Shown here: piece by piece, positions 45,811-57,589 of the stretch | Numbering within the stretch: position 1 is the stretch's first letter | Layout of the letters: each line of letters opens with the position of its first letter | NCBI GenBank assembly: GCA_037157565.1 | Contig: JAZHRO010000024.1 | Span: forward strand, 210,675,501 to 210,739,500 | Origin: Thalassia testudinum | Taxonomy: Eukaryota; Streptophyta; Magnoliopsida; Alismatales; Hydrocharitaceae | Length of the DNA: 64,000 bases | Reading direction: 5' to 3' | Made by a program: the position numbers and the translations under genes | Notes under the pieces: generated by a model | The model's database searches: none | Told to the model about the DNA's origin: nothing | What the model saw: the letters and a program-made list of their open reading frames with translations, nothing else

Positions 45811-47472
45811 GGCACGGTTTTGCTTTTATCACTTTTCTCTTGCTTGAAGTAGATCTCATCCTCTTATCTTTTCTTCTATCTCATGTGTGTAGGAACTACA
45901 GGAAGCAAGCGGGAATTTTGGAAAGAAGAACTCAAATCCCTTGTCTTCCTGTGGATTCAGGTTGGTTCCCTTTATCTTGTCACATAAAGCATTAAAATAC
46001 TACCAAAATATATTAAACTTGGCTTTTAGGACCTTAAACAACTTAATTAAGTTGAGTGGTGCAATTTAAAACTCATGTTTGTTTGCACCATTAAACACCA
46101 CTCCACCTTAACTGCGGGTGTTCTATTTTTTAGATCAAGACTTCTATTTAGATTTTAAAAATCAATTACGAACAGCACAGATCTCCTAAAATCTTGAATT
46201 TTCACACAGAGATTCCAAATCAAGTTGGAAACATCCTTTCCAAAATTCATATCGATTAGCTTTGTATTTAATTTTTAAAAATTCATGGACTGCAGAGGGG
46301 TCGCACCCTCTAATCTTCCTATTTTGTTACTATCCATGAATTTTAAGAATTTTTATACTTAGCCAATTTCTGTGAAATTAAGCTTTGTGGAATCCTTTTA
46401 AAATTCTACACATCATATAAATTCACAAAAAATTTTGAAAGTCAGTGGTGGTACAGAAAGTCCAAAATACCCATAGGTATCATTTTTAGACTTTGACACC
46501 AGTATGAAGAAAAATTCAAAAAAAATACCAAAAAAATTCTTAAAATCTTAAAAAAATATTTTTTGGAATTCTTGTTTGATTTTCTTTACAGTAGTAGTAT
46601 TGTTTACATTGTTTGGACCACTACTTAAACTGGAAGCTTAAAACAAACTCATTTGTAGTTAAATTTCTGCTTAGGATTCAAGTGATTAGGGTTTGCTTTT
46701 CATTTCTAGAGATAAACAATTAAAAGGAAATTAATCTTCACCCATACAACTTGATTTCCTCTTGTTTGTGGAATTTCAAACTTGTTTGAAAACTTAAAAA
46801 GAAAACCCTAAAAATACACTAAGTTAAATCCAATCCTAAAAGCAGAAATACAAAAATTTTTTTTTGTGACAACTTGTTTGAATTGGAACCACTTTCCAAT
46901 CTTGCACGCATTATAAAAATTGAAATAACAGGACAACGACCCAATCAGCACCCTCCACATTCCGTGTGCACTTTAGTATCCTAGACCTAATTAAAATCTA
47001 TAGCAACTTGACCCCTAAGATTTCATCAACTTAGGCTTGCTATCTAGAACTTAAGTTTTCTTTAGTTAATATCAATTCTGTCATCTATATCTGGTGTTCA
47101 GGCTGAGGGGTCGTGTCAAACGACCAGGTGCGAGTTTGTGCAAGCACCTGGGGATTTTCCTGGGAAACGCTTGGGCCCAAACCTCCCCTTCAACAACTTG
47201 GCTAGATTTATTGATAGAACGGGTATGCACTATTGATTACTTATTTCCTAGGTAGACCAAGTCGTAGGTTATTTTTAGGGAGTCATATTTAAGTTAGGTC
47301 TAGAATTTTGATTGCTTGTGTGCACACTTCTCTCATCTCCATCTCTTCCCCTCCCCTCCCATTCTTCCATTTTATGCATGGGCGACGGTCTCAAAATCCG
47401 CACTTTGAGGGACCATTTGATTTTGCCCCATGTGCAAAAAGATCGCTTTTTCTGTCTTCTTCTTCTTAATAA
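45811..47472 (+). other. Leader of the truncated Athila-type element
   Basis: Long untranslated leader, AT-rich, with CTATATCTGG at 47095 and a purine/pyrimidine-mixed gag approach. No gene is seen. Long leaders are usual in Athila/Tat elements. Confidence 0.65.
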
Positions 47473-48390
47473 ATGGAAAATCAACAAAACAGGTCCACTA
47501 ACCCTTCCACTTCCACCTCTAATCCCACCTCTAACCCAACTACTAACCTTAATTCTAACCCTTCCACCCAAAATCCCCCCACCTTTGACTTCCTGCACTT
47601 AGAGCTCCCTAATGCTGATTTGCCTCTATCACAACATCAAGCCCCCCTGCCTGATCTCTTGACAATGATGGCTGTGCAGATTGCTCAACTGAATGCCAAT
47701 CAACAAACATTGACTAGGAACATCCAAAACCTAGCCAATTAAAGGCCAAACCCACCACCCCGTCAGCAGCTTGTTATTCCTCTAAAAGATTTTTATGATC
47801 CTTCTTGTTATGAAGAACGACCAGGGGTGGTCATACCAGAAGGGGACTTCGAGATTAAGCCAGCGGTTTTGAACCTGATTAAATAATTTCATGGCATTCC
47901 TTGGGAAGACTCGTTCAGCCACCTTGAAGAGCTGACTCTTCTTGCACAACCAACCCGTTCTCGAAATGTGCAAGAAGACCTCTGGCTGATGCGACTATTT
48001 CCATTATCTCTTAAAGATAAGGCCGCTTACTAGTTTAGAACCATTGGCCGACCCATCACAACCTGGCCTTAGCTCAAGAGTGCCTTCCTTAAGAAATTCT
48101 TTCCCATAGGTTGTACTAATTCCCTGTGAAGATCTATTATGACCTTTCAACAAAAATCTGGTGAGACTTTCCATGATTCTTGGGAAAGATTGCAAGATCT
48201 CCTAAGAAGTTGCCCGTACCATGAGATTCCTTTATGGCAGCTCGTGTAGATCTTCTATCATGGATTAAAAGATCAAATTTGATGTTTCATCGACGCCTCA
48301 TGTGGTGGCAACTTCTTGAATAAGGATGCTGAGAGTGCCTATGACCTTTTTGAAGAAATGAGTGAAACTTATTTAATCAAGCTTCCATGA
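47473..48390 (+). pseudogene. gag of the truncated Athila-type element
   Basis: The ATG at 47473 opens an Asn/Pro/Thr-rich start (MENQQNRSTNPSTSTSNP) with MMAVQIAQLNANQQTLTRNI. After a stop at 47742 the frame goes on with PPRQQLVIPLKDFYDP, FHGIPWEDSFSHLEEL, EDLWLMRLFPLSLKDKAAY, LKKFFPIGCTNS, FQQKSGETFHDSWERLQDLLRSCPYHEI and CGGNFLNKDAESAYDLFEEMSETY, the retrotransposon-gag order. At least six stops occur, several TAA/TAG in place of CAA or TGG-type codons. It ends at the junction near 48390. Gag would form the particle. Confidence 0.88.
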
Positions 48391-49201
48391 ACACATTTTG
48401 CGGAACTCCAAACCTGCAGTTTGGTGTTCATGAAGGCAAGCGAGCGTTGGGCTGGCGCGACGAGCGAGTGGAGCCATGTGATGAAGATCCAAGCGACGAG
48501 AGGCCGCCACGTGTCGGCTTGAGAACAAATCCGCGTGATGAAGGCATAAATGAAGGCCTATTAAGGTGCAATCTGATCCACTGATCTCCCGATCGACAGA
48601 TTTGATCACCAGAAGGTTGTTGCACGATTTTGGGGGCCCAAATGCCCATCTTGCCCCTCATAAAAGCTATAAAAGAAGGCCTAGGGCCCCCCAATTGAAG
48701 TGAACTCTTCGATCTTCCACCTATTCCTCCAGACTCTCTCTAGTTTTGTAGACCTTCTTCTTTGGCTCTCTTCGTCTCTGGCTCACTTCCTCTGAAGTGC
48801 CCACCAAGCCACCTTGGTGGATCGCTGTTGCTCTCCCCAGCCTCTCTAGAAGGCCACCACAGGCCACCCGTGGTGCCCTTATTCTGCTACATAGTAGTTT
48901 TCATTTATGCTTTAGTTACACAGATAGCAAGAACTTGTTCTAGTCATAATTATATTTTTGAAATCCATGATCAGACTATTTGCATGATATACATATTGTG
49001 ATATATATATATATAGATTAGTTTGAAATTAGTAGCATATTCTCTAAGTTAGCATCCTAGATCAGTTATGAAATCTGAAACGCTTTTCGCCTCCCTGAGT
49101 TCGATCGAGACTCACCTGTTCCGTTAAAATTTATTTGTCAAGACGTATTTCGTGCTATACTACGATGGAATCATTTAAAAATGCGATTTACGCCTCGAAC
49201 A
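48391..49201 (+). mobile_element. Right part of the LTR begun at 43101
   Basis: TATA box at 48668-48674. The 3' part CGCCTCCCTGAGTTCGATCG (49089 onward), then AAATTTATTTGTC, ending CTCGAACA at 49201, parallels the minus strand of 50022-51626 (CGCCTCCCTGAGTTCGACC ... CTTCAACA). A TATATATATATATA run lies at 49000-49014. To its right is the env-like ORF of the Sirevirus. No matching target duplication is seen, so a deletion has removed a boundary. Confidence 0.6.
48668..48674 (+). promoter_or_regulatory. LTR TATA box
   Basis: TATAAAA in the right half of the split LTR. Confidence 0.5.
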
Positions 49202-50021
49202 ATGGCGACGTCGAGCGGGTCCGTGTCCTATCTACAGGTTGCGGACGTTGGTGCAGTGTTTGTTGATTTCTTGGCGCATGCCACCCATATATGTGTACAT
49301 CTCACCGGTGCATTGCATCAAATGAGAGATGCCCATGGAGTTGGAATCCATGTCGGGATCCCACGTCTCCTTAAATCTCGATTTGGGAGCCTCTATCTGG
49401 AGAAGGCTTTTGGCATAGACATCTAGAAAAGGTGGGAGTGGTCCTTCATTGGCCGACTCTTCTTCTTGATGGAGATGTTCCCTAAGGATGTGCATCTTGG
49501 CGGTGGTGGCCTGGTTATAGGGCTAGACCTTTTTTTTTTTTGCCTTGTAAATAGTTTAGATAGGATGGACCCAAAAGGTAGAGAAGCCCCATGATCGTCA
49601 TTCATTACACGAATGATGAGGTGACAGAAGTTGGAAGGGATGTGACAAATGGAGGCAAAAAGGAGTGCTTTGTGTTGGCGCGAAATATAATCAAAGCTGC
49701 TTGATTTGTTGAGAAGATCCCAATCGAAGATATGAGAGAGCAACTGGGGAAGGGGCTTAGGGTTCTTGCATGGGAGAGTCCCGAGGTTCTCGTCGTACTT
49801 CTTAGGCAAAAGGAGTTCTTGGTTGATGACTTATGAGTCATATTGCCTCAGAATGTCATCAAAGTCATTTCCTGTATTAGGGATGTTCAGAAGTTCAGAG
49901 ATGGAATCATATGTCATATGAATGTTGCAACCAAAAAGATGAGAGTGGAGTTTAAGTTCATCATTGCTATAATCCTCAATGATGTTGGCATAAAATAAGC
50001 GGACAAGATTCGAGAACATGC

Positions 50022-51626
50022 TGTTGAAGCTACGAGTTGCTACGCTATCGTATTTGGTTTTGAAAACTTGTCGTTGTAGTTTGAAAGCGCAGAACTCGTG
50101 TTCAACAAATAAAATTTATATCGGAATAGAAATCCTAGGTCGAACTCAGGGAGGCGGACGTTTGATTAAAAATACACATTTAATTTATTTCTCACGAAGT
50201 AAATTAATTGATTAGAAATTATCTATTTACACTAAATAGAAGAGAGAGAGAGAGAATGAGAGAGAGAATATTACAAACAAAAACAAAAAGAGATGTAGAA
50301 TGAACATTGAATTCACTATCAAAGAGATTGTTCGTTACACAAAACATTACGACTAGAAAGCAGAAAACGATTACTCTAGAAAGCAGTAAATCTACTCTAG
50401 AAAGAATAAAAAAGAATGGAGAGAGAATTATCCTCCTCGACGGTCGCTTGGAGGACGAGCCGGATGGGACGATGCCTGGAAGACGGGGAACGGAGCAGGA
50501 TGAAGCAGGAAGAATGGGAATGGGGCAGCACGTCGTCGTCGTCGAGGGATCCACTTCCGAAAGGGGGATGAAAATTAGACTTTATCTCTTGAGAAGCATC
50601 CCGGGTGTGGGACAAGCTTCTCTTGAGCTTTGGAGAGGGAGAGAAGAGAAAGAAGGGATGAAGATTTCGTACGGAGGAGGTCTCCTTTTATAGTTGCAAG
50701 GAATGAGGGTAATTTGGTCTTTTTAATCTCAAAACATTAAATAAGGGGTCTTTAGTGACGGATAAGACCGTCGCTAAAGCCCCATCGTGGGTGACGTGTG
50801 CTGCCCGCTCGCCTCCTGCGCATGAAATGCGCACTCACGTCCTTCGATTCTCGGCTGTTCGATCACAAGATCAAACGGTTGAGATGCGCCCATGCAGTGC
50901 CTCAACCGCGCGCTCACCTGCGTCTGTTAGCACGTCACGCGCAGGCATGTGATAGAGCGTGAGCATTATTGAGCGCCCGTAGCTGACCGATCACGATCGA
51001 GCGGTTGATATGCTCGCTTGCGCGTGCCTTAAATCCGCTCCACAAGACTCGAACGCTCGCCCGTGCTTCGCGAAAGTGCGTTTGACCAATGGCGGAGAAT
51101 CATTGTAGAAGAGAGGGCGCGGCGGGTGTAGAGGCCAATTGGGCAGCTGAGATGGTGCCACGTGGTGCCATCTTGGCCGTCCATCTTCTGGATGATATAG
51201 ATGGTGCCACGGTTGTCGGATTGAGTCAATTTTTGCACCGTTAGGCTGCGATCGTCGATCCGAATCCATCCGTGTGGTCGGATTTGTCGTTTGAAGTGTA
51301 GATTCACACCATCTTGGCCCTTGATCTTCTACGGTTCCCCGATCTCTATTTGATGCTACAAATGTCTGATTAGGGTGATCTTGGAGTCGTTGAACTCTAA
51401 TCGTCGCCCTGATCACATCTGTACAGTTGGATCTTTGATCCGAGGCCCCGATAACAATTTTGCCCTGTTCCTGAACATAAAAGGAGACAATTAACCTCCA
51501 TTTTATTCAAACTAATCTAAATGCAAGATGATGCATGCTATGCAATGTTTATAGTATGCAATGCAATTTTATGCTTAAGAACATGCATAAATAGACATCT
51601 TATGCAATGTAAACATGTTTACATCA
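50022..51626 (-). mobile_element. Solo LTR inserted in the env-like ORF, minus orientation
   Basis: 1605 bp flanked by CATGC at 50017-50021 and 51627-51631. The minus strand starts TGATGTAAAC and ends GTAGCTTCAACA. Minus TATA box 50685-50692. Its 3' part holds CCTCCCTGAGTTCGACCTAGG, the block of Athila/Tat-like LTRs. 50750-50785 carries CTTTAGTGACGG and CCGTCGCTAAAG as an inverted pair, like the CACTA-type words at 15930-17600. Open frames in it are not supported. Confidence 0.9.
50685..50692 (-). promoter_or_regulatory. LTR TATA box
   Basis: TATAAAAG on the minus strand of the solo LTR. Confidence 0.6.
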
Positions 51627-51871
51627 CATGCCAACAGTTCTAACACCGGAGTGGAACTACGGTCAAAATAGGTGAATAGATTGAGAGTATCAAAATGTTC
51701 CAGGAGATTTAAGTGTGTAAAGTCATTCCACACTAGAAACCGAGGACTCTTGACCTTAGCGTTTGCATAACAACGAAATTGCTGTCGAGTGATGTCACTT
51801 CGCTATTGGTCGGCTAAATAGGTGGATGAGGTAGAGGAAGATCCTTCGGCTTGCTTCCTACTGGGAGGCAT

Positions 51872-53409
51872 TTTGGTTAGGGTGGGTGGGAATGGGTTAG
51901 AGGTAAAGGAAAAATAGATACCTGCATCACAAAATACATTTCATTCAAACATAGGGAAAAAATCATGCATAAACCACCTCATTCATATCATCATAAAAAA
52001 CACAATGTCGCAGTATGCCTTTTGGGCAATACAACCTGCCATGAAGATTGTGGCAATATACTATTAGATTCAAGCCACTTAGGAGACGGCTTGAATCATG
52101 AACGGTAATACCCTTTCCAAAAGAATATCTCACAATATATACATGAAGGGCATGATTGCCCAAAGCAAGGTTCATGCCCTAAGAACCCATCCTAGGTTTA
52201 GGGTTGCTAGGGAAAGAAGAGATAAGACACATTTGAACCCTAGATGGAGATCTAGGCAAAATAGTGCCTTAGATCAAAGATTAAATCAAGTATATACATG
52301 AGTTTGCAACAAAGAACATGGGCTCAACAAGTGTTTGTTAAAAACCTCCTTAAACCATCAAAAACATGGAGAAGAGAGGGAGGAGGAGGCTATACTAAGG
52401 GTGGAACACCACCGGATGTGAGGAGGAGGAATAGGTTACGTCGAGGAGGCACAGCTAGCCGTCGGTCTTTGGATCGATGGCTTGGTCGTCTGGCAGCCAA
52501 GAGCAGCGGCAATAGTAGTGAAGGTCGGGGGTGATGTCTAAGGATTTGGGAGGGTTTTGGGGATTTTGGATCATGAGGGTTTGGGGAGAAGTAGAGAGGC
52601 TTTTTATGCCCTAAAGGGTCGAGCAAGACTCCCCCTAGAGATGGGCTTATTTACATCTAAAAATCGTCTAGATATCAGAAGCAAAACTACAGTTTTCACC
52701 CTTATCAGATGTCAGATGGGGTCATCAAATGTTGGGATTTTGAATTTGGGATTTTAACCCTCTCTATTTCATCATCTGATTTTTTGTTCAGACGACCAAC
52801 ATGACATCTAATCCAACATTTAGACATCTGATCTCTACAGATAAACTTTCCTAGAAAGTGTCCAAAGCTATAGGTTGTCGTTTAATTTTTCAATTAGATG
52901 ACAAAAAAGATGTTTAGAACCACAATTAGACGTTTGATCTCTAAAATCAGGTCTCCCTGGATTTGAGCCAAAGCTATAGGTTGTCGTCTGATTTTTGGTA
53001 TCAGTCGATGGTCTAGATGCCGGAACAAGAAATCAGGCGTCTGATTTCTAATTCTAGTAACTCTTGACCTATGACCCTAATGCTAATTAGCCGTCGAACT
53101 AAATTGATCGGACAACATGGGAAGACGCCCAACCTTGGTGCCAGACGTCTAAAAGATACTTTTTCACAAATTTCTAAGTTTTATCTCATTTAAACAGGTC
53201 GACATTTGTACATATACCCATACGTCACATTTTCAAACATAAGACATCTGCATGTGTCATCAGACATCTGATATAGCACAAATTTGCGCATTTGATTTTT
53301 GAACTAAGTTTGAAGGATCTCTGACTTGATGAAGTCATTAAGTTCTTCAAATATTAGTTAGCTTACATATGCCTAGTTTTCTACGTATCGAATTAAATCA
53401 ATTATAATT
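51872..53409 (-). other. Sirevirus spacer between pol and the env-like ORF
   Basis: Non-coding. 52320-52540 is a purine-rich patch (GAGGAGGAGG). 52690-53290 holds many GTCTGATTTTTGGTATCAG- and CAGACGTCTGA-like words, the same motif as in the LTR U3 regions. No protein motif is seen. Confidence 0.5.
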
Positions 53410-53949
53410 CAAAGGTTTAGTAAAAATATTAGCCTACTGCAACTTAGTACAAATAAATTCAACCTCGATTTCTCCCTTAACTACATTATCCCTCAAAAAG
53501 TGATGTCGAACATCAATATGTTTTGTACGGGAGTGATGTACGGGATTTTTTGAAAGGTTGATAGCACTGATATTATCACATAATATTTTTATTTTATTAA
53601 ATATCAAATTGAAATCTTTCAAAGTATGTTTCATCCATAAAACTTGGGAACATGGTAGAGCAGCAGCTATATACTCAGCCTCCGTGGTTGATAGGGCTAC
53701 ACTAGATTGTTTCTTTGAGAACCAAGAGACTAGTGATTCACCCAAAAATTGGCACGTCCCACTAGTACTCTTCCTATCGGTGCAGCTACCTGCGTAGTTT
53801 GCTTCGCTACATGTAACTAGGTTGAAATTTGTACTCTTAGGGTAAAACAAACCATATTCAGGTGTGTTAACTAGATATCTAAATATTCATTTAACTGCAT
53901 TTAAGTGTGATTGTTTGGGGTTTGATTAAAACCTAATACATAAGTAAGT
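53410..53949 (-). pseudogene. RNase H domain of the Sirevirus
   Basis: From 53949 the minus strand reads LCIRF and SNPKQSHLNAVK, then FYPKSTNFNLVTCSEANYAG, KSTSGTCQFLGESLVSWFSKKQ, VALSTTEAEYIAAALPCSQVLWMK (catalytic Glu motif), ILCDNISAINLSKNPVHHSRTKHID (catalytic Asp) and RHHFLRDNVVKGEIEVEFI, ending with ANIFTKPL after a stop. The first catalytic Asp position, usually in YSDADYAG, is CSEANYAG here, so two acids are changed. It would degrade template RNA. Confidence 0.92.
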
Positions 53950-53954
53950 ACTAA

Positions 53955-56497
53955 TGTTATGACCTGATTCCCGAATCCCTACGAGATACGAGAATCAGAC
54001 TGACTCGACTGATCCCAAGACCCAGTCGTCCAACGAGAAAGTAACCAAAAAACAGTAAAATAAATCACATTCACCATGCAAGTAACTAATAGTAACAAAA
54101 TTACAGTAGTAAAGAAAAGAACTACTATAGTACACACCACCACAACAGTAGAGAATTAAAAACAGGTACAGAAATATGAAGTTTACAATAAAAGGTACAA
54201 AGGTGTAACCAAATACTCACTACTACAGAAAATGGTACAACAAAAGTACGACTACTGGGCTCTACTAGGCCCAGCACCCTCCACAGCCGTAGGCTCTGGC
54301 TGCTTAACACCTGGTCCTGAAAAAGGTGACAAGTATTACACGTTAGCGAAACGCTGAGTAGAGTGGCAACCAGTTAGCTAAGAAAAACAGTAAAGGTGGA
54401 CAACTAGCTGTTGTTTTTAATTTCTTTCTTTATTTATCTATTTACTCTTTCTTGGTTTATTTCTCAGGTCTTTCTCTTGATCTCGAATGTTCCTCGTGGG
54501 AACGATCTTGATTGCAGTCTTTTCCAAAAAGTAGAAGTAGCACGTGGTGCTCTCCTGGCTGGGAGAGTCCCCCGTGGTGGTCCTACCCTCCACAGTCCGC
54601 GCACCCTCGCCTGACTACCCTGGTTTGCCCAGTGGGCCTAACAAATCGGTGTAGGACGGCTAACTGAACCCCGGGCCCCGTGGGGTGGCTAGCTCTCTCC
54701 ATACACTAGCAGCTCTCCCCAGTACTGTGTACGCGAGGGCCAGAAAGTCGGTGAAAAGTGGTCAAAGTCTCCCCGATCTCGACCTGAGGGCGGCAAGCTC
54801 CCCTCTACACTAAGAGGTAATATGTGCTCTCTTTGGTACCACGTACCCAAGAGACAACACACTTTCCCATTTACTTTTCTAGTTCCATTCCATTTATTTC
54901 CAGGAGCTCTACTCCTAATTCCCCGTAGGGTTAGTGCTCATATTTCCTCAGGCCATGCCATACTAGGTTTCATCATTTCAATTTTATTCGCATATAGCAC
55001 GTGTTTTCAACTTTTAATTTTTCTTTTCCAATTTCTATACAAGCAGCTCAAATTTAGTTTCCAAACCACATGGATTTCATGTAGCAGTTACTAGTAACAG
55101 TACTCTACATTTCACAGGCAGCTGTTATCCAATTACAGGCAATTATCATTATTCCATCTACTCATCCAAGACTGCAATTCAGGCATTCAATTCATTCGTT
55201 TCAGTGTTTCTGTTCCTAGGATTCATGCCACACCCTAGGATCTATCATTCAACCCAGTTTTCAGGTCCTAGGATTCATGCCATACCCTAGGATCTATCAT
55301 TCATTTTAGACATGCATTAATGTTTGTAATTAACTAAGGGAAGCCACTCTACCCGCAAAATCGGGAGTAATGGGGGCGTGATCGGTAGGTTCACATGTCT
55401 CCGCAACCCCCAAGTCCGCAACAGAACGAGGTCCTAACACAAGGATCAACCACAAGAAACCACTCAGAACATGATAATATGCATTCCAACAAGTAGAGGA
55501 TCTAATACGAAGAAGAACAAAATCTTAAACGCAGAAATCAGACCTCGAACGGACCCTAAACGGGTCAAAAATGACAACTCTGACTCAAATCAGGCGTCTG
55601 GAACATCTTAAAAAGGGGTCCAGGTCATACCTCACTCTGCGCTGCTCTTCAGACTCTAGAGATGCTGCTGAACCGTCTGGACCTAGTTCCAGACGTCCGA
55701 CTATCTTTCCGGATGTCTGGAGACACTCTTCGCCGTCTGGTGACTCATCCAGACATCTGAATCGCTTGGGAGGGCGTGTCCTGCGCCTTCCCGAAGCGAA
55801 TCTTGCACGTGTACGCAAACACTCTCTCAATACGACACGCAACAAACTTCGGCGGAACGGCCTGCATGGCTGTATCCGTAAAAAGAAGTAAAGGAGAAAA
55901 TACGTACCTCTCAGTCGTCTGGAGCTCCCTCCAGACATCGCCCACGTCGTCTGGATGTAGGTCCAGACGTCTGATTCTGGGAAAAATCCCAGAATCAGAA
56001 ACTCCTTCGTCTTCTTCCCGCTATGCGCGAGCTTGCCACGCAGCTGCTCGTCCGTTGCTCGAGTTGCAGCAACACCAGGGGAGATCTCTCTAGCACGACG
56101 CTCCTCCACGCGCACGTCGATCGGCCTCGAGCTGCTCCGGCGAGCTCTCTCTCTCACTGCTCGCGTGCTCTCTCCTCTTCCCTCTTGCTGCACCTCTCCT
56201 CTTCGCCATAATACCCTGCAGCAGCTGCTGCCCTCGCCCTCGCTCTCGCTCTCGCGCTGGGGAAGGAGCAGATGGATGGATGTGGGTGGCGTGAGGGAGA
56301 GAAGGAGGGTATTTGTAAGCGTTGGGAGAAGGCATCTGCAGGTCGGCGAGGGGAGAGAAAAAGAAGAGGGCGGCGGGTTTCAGTCTGCGTGCGGCACGCG
56401 CGCAGACTCGCGATCATACGCACGCAAAAATTAATTTCCAGACGTCTGGACCAACTCCAAGATGTCGTAAAGTGTTTTGATGTCATGGGTCTTAACA
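53955..56497 (-). mobile_element. Solo LTR (probable chromovirus type) inserted in Sirevirus pol
   Basis: 2543 bp flanked by ACTAA at 53950-53954 and 56498-56502. The ends are TGTTATGACC and GGTCTTAACA, a near-perfect 10-bp inverted repeat. The minus-strand block CTACTCAGCGTTTCGCTAAC followed by TTTTTCAGGACC (54318-54362) resembles the Tekay/Del LTR signature I recall, which suggests minus orientation. It carries CCAGACGTCTGG-like words at 55680-55990 and 56436-56450. Removing it in thought rejoins RT to RNase H. GC-rich open frames at 55585-56434 overlap on both strands. Confidence 0.9.
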
Positions 56498-56502
56498 ACT
56501 AA

Positions 56503-57480
56503 ATAGAATGTCTGGTCTACTAGAGGTTAAATACAACAAAGAGCCAATCATGCTATGATAAAGTTTTTGATCTATGGGCGTACCTGACTCGTCTAAGTCC
56601 AGGGAGGTTGTGACACTCATAGGAGTGTTCTTTCCTTTACATTTCTCCATCTCAAACCTTTTCAGCATCTCCTTTGTGTATTTTGATTGACATACAAAGG
56701 TTTTGAATTTGAGTTGAGTGATTTGTAAACCAAAGAAGAACTTGAGTTTACCCATCAAACTCATTTCGAATTCTTCCTGCATAGTCTTAGAGAACTTTCT
56801 ACACATAGATTCATTAGTAGCACCGAAAAGAATATCATCTACATATATTTAGACTAATAAAATTTCTTTTCCTTTTCTTTTAATAAACAGTGTAGAATCA
56901 GCTTCTCCTATAGAGAAGTTTGCACTCAACAAATAGTCTTTGAGTTTTTCATACCAAGCTCTAGGAGCTTGTTTTATACCATATAATGCCTTATTTAATT
57001 TATAGAGAAAGTTAGGTTTATCATGAGACTCAAAATCGGGAGGTTGTTTTACAAAAACTTCCTCCTTAATGAATCTGTTAAGAAAAGCACTCTTAACGTC
57101 CATTTGAAAGAGTTTGAAGCCAAGGAAGGCGACATAAGCAAGAAGAATGCGAATTGATTCGAATCGAGCTATGGGAGCATAGGTCTCATCAAAATCAATC
57201 CCTTCTTTTTGGTTATACTCTTGTGCTACCAAACGAGCCTTGTTTTGAATGAGCACCGAATTCATCCAACTTGTTCCGGAATACCCATTTAGTTCCTATT
57301 ACCATTTTCCCTTTGAGCTTAGGTACTAGATCCCAAACTTCATTCCTTTGGAATTGGTTGAGTTCCTCCTGCATAGCCATCATCCAAGGTTCTTTGGAGC
57401 ATGCTTCCTTGACACTCTTCGGTTCAACTTGAGATACAAAGGCGGAGAGACTAAAAGAGCAACTAAAACGAGATCACATT
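56503..57480 (-). pseudogene. Reverse transcriptase of the Sirevirus
   Basis: The minus strand gives MMAMQEELNQFQRNEVWDLVP, KMVIGTKWVFRNKLDEF, then after a frameshift IQNKARLVAQEYNQKEGIDFDETYAPIARFESIRILLAYVA, FKLFQMDVKSAFLNRFIKEEVFVKQPPDF (first Asp), YKLNKALYGIKQAPRAWYEKL, IYVDDILFGATN (YVDD, intact) and GKLKFFFGLQITQ. It ends GSLLYLTSSRPDILFS at the solo-LTR junction. Frameshift near 57265 and a stop before IYVDD. Confidence 0.93.
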
Positions 57481-57589
57481 TTAACGCCATTAGAAACACT
57501 CCCAATGACTTGACTTCGGGATGATCCCTTTGAACTATCCAATCTTTTGGAAGATTATGGATATTGGAGTTAGGAATGTCAAACACATC

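Larger units (their letters stand above)
43512..48390 (+). mobile_element. Truncated Athila-type Gypsy element: 5' LTR, leader and gag
   Basis: 5' LTR 43512-45787, primer-binding site 45793-45810, leader to 47472, gag to about 48390, then abrupt change to other LTR DNA. Protease, RT, integrase and 3' LTR are absent. It sits inside the LTR whose halves are 43101-43511 and 48391-49201. Confidence 0.8.
49202..51871 (-). pseudogene. Env-like third ORF of the Sirevirus, split by a solo LTR
   Basis: The minus-strand ATG at 51871 opens MPPSRKQAEGSSSTSS. After the solo LTR (50022-51626) coding sequence resumes at 50016 with FSNLVRLFYANIIEDYSNDE, HLFGCNIHMTYDSISELLNIP, then HIFDWDLLNKSSSFDYISRQ and LLFASICHIPSNFCHLIIRVM. 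This is the pattern of the family often named putative plant transposon protein, found as an extra ORF after pol in Sireviruses and called env-like by position. No transmembrane segment is evident in what remains. The C-terminal part (49232-49495) is Glu/Met-rich. Stops and frameshifts are present. Its function in plants is unproven. Confidence 0.7.

Noticed and set aside
55585..56434. Arg/Ser-rich frames of 133 to 202 residues on both strands
   Set aside because: GC-rich part of the ACTAA-flanked solo LTR; the frames overlap on both strands and show no known motif.
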